Assembly: GCA_013822685.1 (NCBI GenBank)
Contig: PNKV01000014.1
Span: 1-64,000, forward strand
Direction of reading: 5' to 3'
DNA from: Leptothrix sp. (in: b-proteobacteria)
GTDB lineage: Bacteria; Pseudomonadota; Gammaproteobacteria; Burkholderiales; Burkholderiaceae_C
DNA length: 64,000 nucleotides
Shown: positions 1 to 8,478 of the stretch, one piece after another
How positions within the stretch are numbered: the stretch's first letter is position 1
Layout of the letters: every line of letters begins with the position of its first letter
Notes under the pieces: generated by a model
What the model saw: the letters and a program-made list of their open reading frames with translations, nothing else
The model's database searches: none
Told to the model about the DNA's origin: nothing
Program-made: the position numbers and the translations under genes

Positions 1-80
1 CCAGCGTAAGGCGTAGCGCTAGCAACACCAGCAGCCACAAATGCAGCCGTGGCCACCAAGGTTTTCAATGCAAATTTCAT
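1..80 (-). CDS. PEP-CTERM-family secreted protein, 5' end only
   Basis: Only the first 26 or so codons lie in the window. The translation begins MKFALKTLVATAAFVAAGVA and continues SATPYAG, which is a signal peptide. It nearly matches the start of the PEP-CTERM protein at 18019 (MKFAFKSIVAAAAF, then SATPYAG), so the two are paralogues. A ribosome-binding site (TGGAGA) lies about 7 bases before the ATG. The leader also resembles that of the 18019 gene: a TTCGAAAAAAG-type segment is at 102-116 here and at 17983-17999 there. Whether this copy carries the C-terminal sorting motif cannot be seen, because the gene runs off the left edge. Confidence 0.8.
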   Translation of the reverse strand, partial: MKFALKTLVATAAFVAAGVASATPYA

Positions 81-248
81 TTAATTTCTCCACTGTGAAT
101 ACGGTCTTTTTTCGAAGATTCCTCAACGTCAAAAAGGCGACCGGCTTACCTCATCGACCGTTGCACTCTAGCGATCTGTCGAAGTGGCGCCTATAGGGTT
201 CTACCGATTGTGTAACCGTTTGCTAGGGGAACTACTTAATTTTCCTCA

Positions 249-323
249 GTGCAGAAAGTCACGTTGTGGCATTTTGAAACAAAAAAATGCGGGATTCTGC
301 GCAATACGAGGCACTTTCTGCAC
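249..323. repeat. Perfect 11-bp inverted repeat with 53-base spacer
   Basis: GTGCAGAAAGT at 249-259 is repeated exactly as its reverse complement ACTTTCTGCAC at 313-323. It lies between the 3' end of murU and the upstream region of the PEP-CTERM-family gene. There is no T-run, so a simple terminator is unlikely. It could be a pair of operator half-sites or the base of a long RNA stem. Function unknown. Confidence 0.5.
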
Positions 324-347
324 TTGACAAGGGCAGCAGCGATCCCT

Positions 348-1049
348 TCAGGCCAGGTTCAACTCATTCAGCCGTGCAGGCGTGCCCACATCAACCCACT
401 GGCCTTCATGGATTTCGGCACTCAGCCGCCCTTGGTCAATGGCCCGGTCCAGGCAGGGGCGAAGTGCTGCCCGGCTGCCCACCGCCACGCCGTCCACCAT
501 CACGGCGCGGTACAAGCCGATGGTGGAGTAGGTCCAGCATGGCGTTGCTGAGGGTGACTGGTCTTTGCGCAGCACTCGGCCTTCGCGTGACAAGGCGAAA
601 TCGCCGCTGGGGTTGTGCGGCGGGTTGCCGACCATCCACAGGTGCGCCCAATCGGTGCCTTGGGCAAAGCGCTGCGCTGTCTGGTCGTTGAAGCTGAAGT
701 CTGGGGCGAAAACATCGCCCGCCAGCACCCAGAAGGCATCGCCCAGCCAGGGCAAGGCCTTGGCCATGCCGCCAGCAGTTTCGAGTGCGCCGCCGTGGTC
801 GCGGGCTTCCATGGAATAGTGGATTTGCAAGCCCCACCGCGAGCCATCACCCAAGGCCGCCGGGAACTGCTCTTCTAGCCAGGCGGTGTTGATCACCACT
901 TTGCGCACGCCATCCCGGGCCAGGGCTTCCAAGTGCCATTCAATCAGGGGTTTGCCCCTCACCTTGAGCAAGGGTTTTGGGGTGTGGTCGGTCAACGGGC
1001 GCATGCGCTCGCCACGTCCGGCGGCCAGGATCAGGGCGGGCAAGGTCAT
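348..1049 (-). CDS. murU: N-acetylmuramate-1-phosphate uridylyltransferase-like protein MurU
   Basis: A 233-residue nucleotidyltransferase of the size of Pseudomonas MurU. The N-terminus has the sugar-nucleotide signature LILAAGRGERMRPLT followed by PKPLLKV; AGDVF near residue 112 supplies the metal-binding aspartate. MurU joins UTP to MurNAc-1-phosphate, giving UDP-MurNAc for the cell-wall recycling route that bypasses MurA and so confers intrinsic fosfomycin tolerance. The start overlaps the stop of the upstream receiver-like gene by 4 bases, so the two are probably co-translated. The usual partner kinase gene amgK is not adjacent here. anmK, which feeds the same pathway, lies 13 kb away. 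A hexose-1-phosphate nucleotidyltransferase of other specificity remains possible. Confidence 0.82.
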   Translation of the reverse strand: MTLPALILAAGRGERMRPLTDHTPKPLLKVRGKPLIEWHLEALARDGVRKVVINTAWLEEQFPAALGDGSRWGLQIHYSMEARDHGGALETAGGMAKALPWLGDAFWVLAGDVFAPDFSFNDQTAQRFAQGTDWAHLWMVGNPPHNPSGDFALSREGRVLRKDQSPSATPCWTYSTIGLYRAVMVDGVAVGSRAALRPCLDRAIDQGRLSAEIHEGQWVDVGTPARLNELNLA

Positions 1050-1462
1050 GAGGGGTCAGCGTTGCGGTCGGGTTGTGCGAAGGCGTTGATGGTCTCCAAA
1101 ATGGTTTTCACCTTGAAGGGTTTGAGCAGCACGCGCCTGACGTCCAGCTTCTTGAGCGTTGCAATGCTTTCCTGGTCAACGCTCTCGGTGGTGATGGCCA
1201 CGGCCGCCGTGCTAGGGCTGGACGTGCCTCCATTGCGGATCAGGCTGACCAAGGCCAAGCCGGCCCGGTCGTCGCCCAGGGCAATCACGAAGCCGTCGAA
1301 CGCGCGGGCACGCAACAAGGGCGTCGCGGCGTCAATGCTGGGCGCATCCTGGATGTCGACGATGTCCAGGCTGCGGGCGACCGAGGCGACGGTGCTGCGC
1401 ACCACCGAATAAGGCTCAACCAGCAGGATGGAAAAGCGCTTGGTGCTGTGGTCAGGCGCCAT
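1046..1462 (-). CDS. Degenerate response-regulator receiver protein
   Basis: A 138-residue stand-alone protein with a receiver-type fold. Strand 1 reads SILLVEPYS (11-19), with a single acidic residue where receivers have two. Strand 3 reads FDGFVIAL, so alanine 61 occupies the phospho-aspartate position. The strand-5 lysine is retained in VLLKPF (about residue 114) with a threonine near 91. It should therefore not be phosphorylated in the usual way and may act as a protein-interaction module. It overlaps the upstream GAF gene by 11 bases and murU by 4 bases, forming a tight three-gene operon. No output domain is present. Function unknown. Confidence 0.7.
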   Translation of the reverse strand: MAPDHSTKRFSILLVEPYSVVRSTVASVARSLDIVDIQDAPSIDAATPLLRARAFDGFVIALGDDRAGLALVSLIRNGGTSSPSTAAVAITTESVDQESIATLKKLDVRRVLLKPFKVKTILETINAFAQPDRNADPS

Positions 1463-1949
1463 GGTGCTCTCCGGCCAACTCGTTCAATGCCAGGTCGCGC
1501 AGCGCGCCCAAGATGGACAGGTCAAGCGGGTCTAGGGCGCGGGGCTTCTGGTCGATCAGGCACAGGGTGCCGGCCACGTGGCCCGAGGGCAGCACGAGCG
1601 GTGCGCCGGCATAAAAGCGAATGAAAGGCGCGCCAGTGACCAGCGGGTTGTCGTTGAAGCGGTCGTCCGCGAGCGTGTCAGGCACGACCAAAAAATCGCT
1701 TGATGCCAAAGCATGCCCGCAAAAGGAGATCTCACGGGATGTTTCGCACACCGCCAACCCCACTTTGGCTTTGAACCATTGGCGGTTTTCATCCACGAGC
1801 GAGATCAAGGCGATGGGCACGTCGAATTCGCCGGCGGCAAAGGCCACCAGCTTGTCAAAGCGCTCCTCAGCCGGGGTGTCGAGGATCAGCAGCTCGCGCA
1901 AGGCTTGCAGGCGCTGCTGGTCATGTTCTGGGATGGGCGCGGCTTTCAT
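1452..1949 (-). CDS. GAF-domain protein
   Basis: A 165-residue protein that is nearly all one GAF domain. It opens with LLILDTPAEERFDKLV and contains VPIALISLVDENRQWFKAKVG, followed by SFCGHAL and GTLCLIDQKPR, the pattern of the small GAF proteins often found at the N-terminus of diguanylate cyclases and kinases. GAF domains bind small ligands such as cyclic nucleotides, or sense redox state. No catalytic domain is attached, so the receiver-like protein encoded immediately downstream is a plausible partner. It is the first gene of the GAF, receiver, murU operon. The ligand cannot be read from the sequence. Confidence 0.75.
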   Translation of the reverse strand: MKAAPIPEHDQQRLQALRELLILDTPAEERFDKLVAFAAGEFDVPIALISLVDENRQWFKAKVGLAVCETSREISFCGHALASSDFLVVPDTLADDRFNDNPLVTGAPFIRFYAGAPLVLPSGHVAGTLCLIDQKPRALDPLDLSILGALRDLALNELAGEHHGA

Positions 1950-1988
1950 GCCTGGAATGATACCCAGGCGTGTGTCAGTTGGGGGTGC

Positions 1989-2459
1989 TCACATGCAAGC
2001 CGCAGGCGGGCGAGGCGAACGCTTTCGGCACTTCATTTGGCCGTTCTCGTTCTCGATCCTTTTGCAGGTGGACACATTGGGCAAGGCCGTGCGCACATCA
2101 CGGCCCCGGCGGTCCTTGCAGGTTGCCAATAGCTGGTTTTCATAGTGGCAGCGCATCTCGTAGTCGCGGCAGGTCTGTGAGTAACTGCCGCCCGGGCGGC
2201 GAGTGGGATCGCAGCACATGCCTGAGCTTCTTGAGGCCGGAAGGATGGGGCGGACGGCAGATCCCGGGGGGTAGGTGCCGGGGGTGGGATTCCGTGGCGG
2301 AGGAGGGTGGCAAGCCACCCTGTGGCACGACACTGGCGACGGGCCCGTGGTCACGCACTTGTTGCCATCCTGGACGCACCCGCTGGGGCAGCACACCTGA
2401 GCAAACAACGCCGTGGGCAGCGCGATCAAGGCAAAGAGCAGAGATAGATACCGCAACAT
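1989..2459 (-). CDS. Cysteine-rich secreted protein of unknown function
   Basis: A 156-residue protein with a clear signal peptide (MLRYLSLLFALIALPTALFA, cleavage likely after residue 20). The mature part has 14 cysteines, including two CC pairs, and a proline-rich stretch (HPPPPRNPTPGTYPPG). The even cysteine number fits a disulfide-bonded exported protein. I recognise no family. It is read toward the GAF gene but separated from it by 39 bases. The many antisense stops and the good signal peptide support it being real. It could be a lineage-specific envelope or extracellular protein. Confidence 0.6.
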   Translation of the reverse strand: MLRYLSLLFALIALPTALFAQVCCPSGCVQDGNKCVTTGPSPVSCHRVACHPPPPRNPTPGTYPPGSAVRPILPASRSSGMCCDPTRRPGGSYSQTCRDYEMRCHYENQLLATCKDRRGRDVRTALPNVSTCKRIENENGQMKCRKRSPRPPAACM

Positions 2460-2545
2460 GTAGCCTCCATCAGGTGGGATGACGATGGGGCAGTGTCTGG
2501 CGGGGTGCGGGCGGTGACAACACCTAGAAGGGTGAGTCCGCCAAA

Positions 2546-2571
2546 GAAAAAAGCCCCTTGGAGGGGGCTTT
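2546..2571 (-). terminator. Rho-independent terminator after tRNA-Met
   Basis: On the minus strand a GCCCCCT / AGGGGC hairpin with a 2-4 base loop is followed by six Ts. It lies about 60 bases downstream of the tRNA 3' end and reads in the tRNA direction. Confidence 0.75.
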
Positions 2572-2629
2572 CAAGTGGTGCCAGGGTTTGCGCCCCTTGG
2601 TTGGGGAGCTTGCCTGGTACAAATTCGTT

Positions 2630-2706
2630 TGGTGGCGCTTCACGGATTCGAACCGCGGACCTGTGGATTATGATTCCATCGCTCTAACCGACTGAGCTAA
2701 AGCGCC
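2630..2706 (-). tRNA. tRNA-Met (anticodon CAT)
   Basis: A 77-nt cloverleaf including an encoded CCA end. The 7-bp acceptor stem GGCGCTT pairs with AAGCGCC. The D arm is GCTCAGTCGGTTAGAGC. The anticodon loop is ATCATAA, giving CAT. The T arm contains GGTTCGAATCC. It resembles elongator tRNA-Met of betaproteobacteria. The lysidine-modified tRNA-Ile2 also reads CAT and is the main alternative; the initiator is excluded because the first acceptor pair is a normal G-C. A terminator follows at 2546-2571. Confidence 0.92.
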
Positions 2707-2766
2707 ACTGAGCCCAAGATTATACGCCGGATTTTGGTGCTCTCCAAAAATTATTCGTGATGTTGT

Positions 2767-5700
2767 TCAGGTGGGCAGGGCCGAGCCCAGATCCTCCAGC
2801 AGGGCGAACAGCACATCGAAGTCAAACGGCTTTTGCAGCCAGACCGCGTCCACGAGCTCGTCCTTGCGCGGGCCATAGCCGCTGGCGAAGATCACTTTCA
2901 AGGGTTGGCGCTCGCGGGCCAGGGCGGCGAACTCTCGTCCAGACATGCCGGGCAGGCTGATGTCGGTCATCAGCACATCGAACTTGGCCTGGTCCAGCAG
3001 CTCAAGTGCTTGCTCCGCCGAGGGCGCACCAACGGCCGTGTAGCCCGACAGCTCGAAAATCTCCAGCAAGGAGCGCAAGGAGTCTTCTTCATCCTCGACT
3101 ACCAGGATGCGCAGGCTGGCAGGGGTTTTGTCCATGCTTGGTGAGGCCTCGGATTTGGCGGTGTTTTCAGCAGCCAGGCTCTCTGCGCGGTTGGCCTTGA
3201 CGTGCGCCTTGAGCGTGGCGGCAAACTTGCGGTTCACGAACATGTGCCGGATCTTGCGGGCCAGGTCTTCACGGCGATAAGGCTTGCTCAACAAGGCCAC
3301 GCCCGGGTCAAGCCGGCCGCCATGCACGATGGCATCTTCGGTGTAGCCGGAGGTGAACAGCACTTCGATGTCGGGGTGCAGTTCGCGGGCCATCTGGGCC
3401 AACTCGGGGCTGCGCAAGGTGCCGGGCATGACCACGTCGGTGAACAGCAGATCAATCGGCACGCCGCTTTGCACGATGGACAGCGCGCTGGTGGCGTCCG
3501 ACGATTTCAGGACGGTGTAGCCCAGCTCGGACAAGAGCGCGACCACGGTCTCCCGCACCTGCGCATCGTCTTCGACCACGAGGATGGTTTCATCCCCGCC
3601 GGTCACGGGGCCGCTGAATTCGGGCAACATGGTTTCCTGGATTTCATGTGAGCGTGGAAGGTAGAGTTTGACGGTGGTGCCGTGGCCCACGTCACTGTCG
3701 ATCTTGACATGGCCTCCGCTTTGTTTGATGAAGCCGTAGACCATGCTCAGGCCCAAGCCCGTCCCGTGGCCCTCAGGCTTGGTGGTGAAGAAGGGCTCGA
3801 ACACGCGCTCCAGGATGTCCTGCGGCATGCCGCTGCCGGTGTCCGACACGGCGATCATCACGTATTGACCAGGCTGCGCATCCAATGGGTCCTGGGCATG
3901 ATCGTCGCCCAGGCTCACGTTGTCGACTTCCAGGGTCAGCCGGCCCGCGCCGCCCATGGCATCGCGTGCATTGATGGCCAGGTTCAGCAACACGTTTTCC
4001 AGGCCGTGCGGGTCGACAAAGATGTTCCACAGGCCGGTGCCGATGCTGGTTTGCAACTCGATGGCATCGCCCAGCACCCTTCGCAACATGTCGTCCAAGT
4101 CCGGCAGCCGCAGGCCGATGTTGAGCACGTCGGGGGCGAGTGGCTGTTTGCGCGCAAAGGCCAGCAGATGCAAGGCCAGCTTGGCGCCGCGGTCCACGCC
4201 TGCCACAGCGGCCTCGACGCGGCGCTGCAGGGATTCATCGTTCCGCGTGGCTTCTCGCAGCAGTTGCAGGTTGCCGCCGATGACTTGCAACACGTTGTTG
4301 AAATCGTGGGCGATGCCGCCTGTCAACTGCCCGATGGCTTCCATTTTCTGAGCCTGGCGCAGGGCGTCCTGGGTGCGCTCCAGCGCGGCCTCGGCTTCCT
4401 TCTCGGCGGTGATGTGGCGGCCGTTGCCGTAAACCAAGCCACTGCTGCCGGGTGACGCCGTCCAAGAGAACCAGCGGTGGCCGCCATCCTTGTGCCTGAA
4501 GCGGTTCTCGAACTGGGTCAGCACATCGTGGGTGGCGTAGCTCAGGGCGTTGCGCGTGGCTTCCTGGTCGTCAGGGTGGATCAGGCCATCCACGTGCTGC
4601 CCCATGATCTCTTCGCGGCTGAAGCCCAGGATGCGTGTCCATGCCGGGTTGACGTCTCGGAACAGGCCGTCGCCGCTCATCACGACCAGCAAATCCTGGG
4701 AGTTGCGCCAGACGCGGTCACGCTCTGCGGTGCGCTCTTCGATGCGTTGCTCCAATGTGGCGTTCATGGCCAGCAGGGCTTCACGCGCCAGTCGCTGGTC
4801 TTCAATGTCGGTGTTGGTGCCGATCCAGCGGGTGATCGTGCCATCCACAGACCGGATGGGATGGGCGCGCACCAGGTGCCAGCGGTAGGCGCCATCGGCG
4901 CGCCGGATGCGGAACTCGATCTCGTAGATCTGACCGCTGGCCAAGGCTTGGACCCAAGCCATGGTGGCGCGTTGCAGGTCGTCCGGGTGCACGATCCGCG
5001 CCCAGCCTTCACCGGCCAGTTGGTCGTGGCCCAAGCCGCTGTAGGCCAGGGTTTGCTCGTTGAACCAGTCCAGCTCACCGCTGGGTGGCGAGGTCCACAC
5101 GTGGTTGGGCATCACCTGGGCAAAGGTGCGGAATTTTTCTTCGCTTTCGCGCAGAACCTGTTCTGCTTGGTGGCGCTCGGTCACGTCCTGGACCACGCCC
5201 ACCAGTCGAACACGCTGCCCCTGCTCGTCACACTGGAACTCGGCAGATCGGGCGATCCAGCGGATCTGGCCGTTGTCCGGGCGGCGAATGCGGTATTCGG
5301 TTTTCAAGGGCAAATCGCCCTGGGCGCGCGTGGCCAGGCTCGATACCCTGTCGGCGTCTTCGGCGATGACCAGTTGCTCCACGATTTCTGGCGCCATGGT
5401 CGATTGCTCGGGCAAGCCAAAAATGCGGCACATCTCGGGGGTCACCGTCAGCACGTTGCGGATCAGGTCCAAGGTGAAAATGCCCACGCCTCCGGCCGCT
5501 TGCGCCCGGGCCAATTGGTCGTTCGAGGCGGCCAGTGCCTGGGCGGCCTCGTGCGTGGCGGTCACGTCAACGCCTTCCACAAAGATGCCGCTCACCAGGC
5601 CTGGCGTTTCGTGGATGGGTTGGTAGACAAAATCAAGGAAACGGCGCTCGGGGGGCATGCCGGGTTGGCCGGACAAGAGCACCGGCACCGCCCGGCCCAG

Positions 5701-6405
5701 GAAGGGCTTGCCGCTGCGGTACACCTCGTCCAGCAAGCTCACGAAGCCTTGCTCGGCGACTTCGGGCAGGGCCTGAACCACCGTTTTGCCAACGATGTCC
5801 TGACGCGAAACGATTTTCAGGTAGGCCGGATTGGCCAGCTCGAAGACATGCTCTGGCCCGCGCAGCACCGCCACAAAGCTGGGCGATTGCTCGAACAAGC
5901 CGCGGAAGCGCTGCAGTTCGGCCACCCGCTCACGCTCCGCAAAAACCTGAGCGGTGATCTCGTTGCAGGCGCAAAAAACGCCTTGAACCTCGCCGTTTTC
6001 ATCGCGCAGCGGGGTGTAGAAAAACGAGAAGTGGGTTTCCTCCGCCCGGCCATGGCGCAGCATGGTCAGTTCGATGTCATCCATGGACGTGGGCACGCCA
6101 GCGTAGGCCTTCGCCATGATGGGGCCCACTTCATCAATGATGTCGTACCAGACTTCGGCGAAAGGGCGCCCCAATGCGGCAGGGTGGTGGCCGCCCAGGA
6201 TGTCGGCGTACAGGTCGTTGTAGAACATGACCTGCTGCGGCCCCCAGGCGGCGAACATGGCCTGGTTGGCCCCCAGCATGACGCCCACGATGGTCTTGAG
6301 CGGTTGCGGCCAATCGGCTGGCCGGCCCAGAGGGGTGCTGGCCCAATCCCGGTTGCGGATCAAGGCGCCCATGGCGCCACCGCCGTCTAGAAATCGAAGT
6401 GACAT
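2767..6405 (-). CDS. Multi-PAS hybrid sensor histidine kinase with two receivers
   Basis: A 1212-residue hybrid kinase. There are about five PAS-type sensor segments in roughly the first 690 residues. A HisKA dimerisation region follows with GGIAHDFNNVLQVI (phospho-accepting His), then an HATPase domain with the DTGSGMP and GTGLGLSMVYGFI motifs. Two receiver domains end the protein; phospho-Asp sites are in LLFTDVVMP and VLMTDISLP, and switch lysines in LLSKPYR and WLQKPF. No membrane segment is obvious, so it is probably cytoplasmic and senses through PAS ligands or cofactors. No response regulator with an output domain is adjacent, so it is an orphan with an unknown downstream phosphorelay. 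The antisense open frame across it is a codon-bias shadow. Confidence 0.9.
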   Translation of the reverse strand: MSLRFLDGGGAMGALIRNRDWASTPLGRPADWPQPLKTIVGVMLGANQAMFAAWGPQQVMFYNDLYADILGGHHPAALGRPFAEVWYDIIDEVGPIMAKAYAGVPTSMDDIELTMLRHGRAEETHFSFFYTPLRDENGEVQGVFCACNEITAQVFAERERVAELQRFRGLFEQSPSFVAVLRGPEHVFELANPAYLKIVSRQDIVGKTVVQALPEVAEQGFVSLLDEVYRSGKPFLGRAVPVLLSGQPGMPPERRFLDFVYQPIHETPGLVSGIFVEGVDVTATHEAAQALAASNDQLARAQAAGGVGIFTLDLIRNVLTVTPEMCRIFGLPEQSTMAPEIVEQLVIAEDADRVSSLATRAQGDLPLKTEYRIRRPDNGQIRWIARSAEFQCDEQGQRVRLVGVVQDVTERHQAEQVLRESEEKFRTFAQVMPNHVWTSPPSGELDWFNEQTLAYSGLGHDQLAGEGWARIVHPDDLQRATMAWVQALASGQIYEIEFRIRRADGAYRWHLVRAHPIRSVDGTITRWIGTNTDIEDQRLAREALLAMNATLEQRIEERTAERDRVWRNSQDLLVVMSGDGLFRDVNPAWTRILGFSREEIMGQHVDGLIHPDDQEATRNALSYATHDVLTQFENRFRHKDGGHRWFSWTASPGSSGLVYGNGRHITAEKEAEAALERTQDALRQAQKMEAIGQLTGGIAHDFNNVLQVIGGNLQLLREATRNDESLQRRVEAAVAGVDRGAKLALHLLAFARKQPLAPDVLNIGLRLPDLDDMLRRVLGDAIELQTSIGTGLWNIFVDPHGLENVLLNLAINARDAMGGAGRLTLEVDNVSLGDDHAQDPLDAQPGQYVMIAVSDTGSGMPQDILERVFEPFFTTKPEGHGTGLGLSMVYGFIKQSGGHVKIDSDVGHGTTVKLYLPRSHEIQETMLPEFSGPVTGGDETILVVEDDAQVRETVVALLSELGYTVLKSSDATSALSIVQSGVPIDLLFTDVVMPGTLRSPELAQMARELHPDIEVLFTSGYTEDAIVHGGRLDPGVALLSKPYRREDLARKIRHMFVNRKFAATLKAHVKANRAESLAAENTAKSEASPSMDKTPASLRILVVEDEEDSLRSLLEIFELSGYTAVGAPSAEQALELLDQAKFDVLMTDISLPGMSGREFAALARERQPLKVIFASGYGPRKDELVDAVWLQKPFDFDVLFALLEDLGSALPT

Positions 6406-6512
6406 GGTTAATCAGTTGCCTGGCATTTTTACCCGGGCGACCTACCCGTCATTCGTCCCATTGTTCCATGGCAACAGGTCATTGCGCATGACGATGATTT
6501 GCGGCATGGGGC

Positions 6513-6540
6513 CTTGAAATCCGCGGCGGCTGCCTTATCT
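6513..6540 (+). promoter_or_regulatory. Candidate sigma-32 heat-shock promoter of htpG
   Basis: CTTGAA at 6513-6518, a 14-base spacer, then CCTTATCT at 6533-6540. The heat-shock sigma consensus is CTTGAA, 13-14 bases, CCCCATNT. The site is 36 bases upstream of the htpG start, and htpG is a classic heat-shock gene. The match is seen in the sequence; sigma-32 control is inferred. Confidence 0.6.
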
Positions 6541-6576
6541 TCTGGGCTTCTTTGTTGCCCGCATTAAAAATAGACC

Positions 6577-8457
6577 ATGGACAAAACCACGCTTTCATTC
6601 CAGGCCGAGGTCAAGCAATTGCTGCACCTGGTCACCCACTCGCTGTATTCCAACAAGGAAATCTTCCTGCGCGAGTTGATTTCCAATGCGTCTGACGCCT
6701 GCGACAAGCTCCGTTTTGAAGCGCTGGACAACAGCAGCCTGTATGAAGACGCACCCAATCTGGAAGTGCGCGTGCTGGTCGACAAAGCCGCCCGCACCAT
6801 CACCATCCGCGACAACGGCATCGGCATGAGCTCGCAAGAGGCCATTGAACATCTGGGCACCATCGCCAAGAGCGGCACCAAGGAGTTCATGGGCAAGCTG
6901 TCGGGCGATCAGCAAAAAGACTCGCAGCTGATCGGGCAGTTCGGCGTGGGCTTCTACAGCGGCTTCATCGTGGCCGACCGCCTCACCGTTGAAACCCGCC
7001 GTGCTGGCGCTGCCGCTTCTGAAGGCGTGCGCTGGACCAGCGAAGGCGCCGGTGACTTCGAAGTCGAGGCGATCGACAAGCCTGTCCGCGGCACCGACGT
7101 GATCCTGCATCTGCGCGAAGGTGAAGACGAGTTCCTGTCCAGCTGGAAGCTGCGCAGCATCATCAATAAATACTCGGACCACATCTCCCTGCCCATCCTG
7201 ATGCAGAAGGAAGAATGGGACCAGGAAAAACAAGAGCAAGTGCCGAAGGACGCGTGGGACACCGTCAATCAGGCCGCCGCCCTGTGGACTCGCTCCAAGA
7301 GCGAGATCACCGAAGAGCAGTATCAAGAGTTCTACAAGCAGATCAGCCACGACAGCCAGGCGCCCTTGGCCTACACGCACAACCGCGTTGAGGGCCGCAG
7401 CGAATACACCCAGCTGCTGTACGTGCCAGCCCACGCGCCGCACGACCTGTGGAACCGCGAAAAGCGCGGCGGTCTCAAGCTCTACGTCAAACGCGTCTTC
7501 ATCATGGACGACGCCGAAGCGCTGCTGCCCTCCTACCTGCGCTTCATCAAGGGCGTGGTCGACAGCGCCGATTTGCCCTTGAACGTCAGCCGCGAGATCC
7601 TGCAAGAGAGCCGCGACGTGAAGGTCATCCGCGAAGGCTGCACCAAGCGTGTCTTGTCGATGCTGGAAGACCTGGCCAACCACGAAGACCAGGCCAAGAA
7701 AGACCAATACGCCAGCTTCTGGAAAGAGTTTGGCTCGGTCTTGAAGGAGGGCATCGGCGAGGACTTCGCCAACCGCGAACGCCTGGCCAAGCTCTTCCGC
7801 TTTGCCTCCACCCACGCCGACGAAGGCGTGTCGCTGGCCGACTACGTCAGCCGCATGAAGGAAGGCCAAGCCGCCATCTACGTGCTGGCCGCTGAAACCT
7901 TGGCCGGCGCCAAGAGCAGCCCGCAACTGGAGATCTTCCGCAAGAAGGGCATCGAAGTCCTGCTGCTGGTCGACCGCGTGGATGAGTGGATGCTCTCGCA
8001 CCTGTTCGAGTTCGAGGGCAAGCCGCTGCAAAGCGTGGCCAAGGGCGCCGTCGATCTGGGCACCCTGCAAGACGAGGAAGAAAAGAAGAAGGCCGAAGAA
8101 GCCGCCACCGCCTTCAAGCCTTTGCTCGAGCGCCTGAAAACCACCCTGAAGGACAAGGCCAAGGACGTGCGCGTGACCACCCGCCTGGTGGATTCACCTG
8201 CCTGCCTGGTCGTGGAAGAAGGCGACATCAGTGGGCACCTGGCTCGTTTGCTCAAGCAAGCGGGGCAAGAGGCGCCGATCAGCTTGCCCGTGCTCGAAGT
8301 GAATCCCGAACATGCATTGCTCAAGAAGCTGGACACCAGCGAGCAATTCGATGATTTGGCCCACATCGTGTTTGACCAGGCCATGTTGGCCGAAGGCGGC
8401 CACCTGGACGATCCGGCGGCTTATGTGCGCCGGGTTAACACCCTCTTGGCCGCATGA
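6577..8457 (+). CDS. htpG: Molecular chaperone HtpG (bacterial Hsp90)
   Basis: A 626-residue Hsp90 homologue, close to the 624 of E. coli. The N-terminal GHKL ATPase domain is intact: [27 protein letters not shown] carries the ATP-binding Glu and Asn in variant form ([11 protein letters not shown] here), with DNGIGM and [11 protein letters not shown] following. The middle domain has the NVSREILQ signature. It is an ATP-dependent dimeric cytoplasmic chaperone working with DnaK. A sigma-32-like promoter lies just upstream. No strong Shine-Dalgarno precedes the ATG, but [16 protein letters not shown] is the usual family start. It stands alone as a single-gene unit; the gene downstream is convergent. 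Confidence 0.97.
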   Translation: MDKTTLSFQAEVKQLLHLVTHSLYSNKEIFLRELISNASDACDKLRFEALDNSSLYEDAPNLEVRVLVDKAARTITIRDNGIGMSSQEAIEHLGTIAKSGTKEFMGKLSGDQQKDSQLIGQFGVGFYSGFIVADRLTVETRRAGAAASEGVRWTSEGAGDFEVEAIDKPVRGTDVILHLREGEDEFLSSWKLRSIINKYSDHISLPILMQKEEWDQEKQEQVPKDAWDTVNQAAALWTRSKSEITEEQYQEFYKQISHDSQAPLAYTHNRVEGRSEYTQLLYVPAHAPHDLWNREKRGGLKLYVKRVFIMDDAEALLPSYLRFIKGVVDSADLPLNVSREILQESRDVKVIREGCTKRVLSMLEDLANHEDQAKKDQYASFWKEFGSVLKEGIGEDFANRERLAKLFRFASTHADEGVSLADYVSRMKEGQAAIYVLAAETLAGAKSSPQLEIFRKKGIEVLLLVDRVDEWMLSHLFEFEGKPLQSVAKGAVDLGTLQDEEEKKKAEEAATAFKPLLERLKTTLKDKAKDVRVTTRLVDSPACLVVEEGDISGHLARLLKQAGQEAPISLPVLEVNPEHALLKKLDTSEQFDDLAHIVFDQAMLAEGGHLDDPAAYVRRVNTLLAA

Positions 8458-8478
8458 CGGCCTAGTGGGCGGAGGCTT

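Noticed and set aside
81..347. Sigma-54 promoter before the PEP-CTERM-family gene
   Set aside because: No GG and GC dinucleotides at the required 10-base spacing with flanking consensus were found.
2630..2706. tRNA as an attachment site of an integrated element
   Set aside because: No integrase, no direct repeat of the tRNA 3' end, and neighbours are ordinary genes.
4477..6390. 637-codon plus-strand open frame across the hybrid kinase
   Set aside because: Antisense to a gene with clear catalytic motifs; composition is the mirror of its codon bias and it shows no family.
6595..8070. 491-codon minus-strand open frame across htpG
   Set aside because: Shadow of htpG with no recognisable domain.
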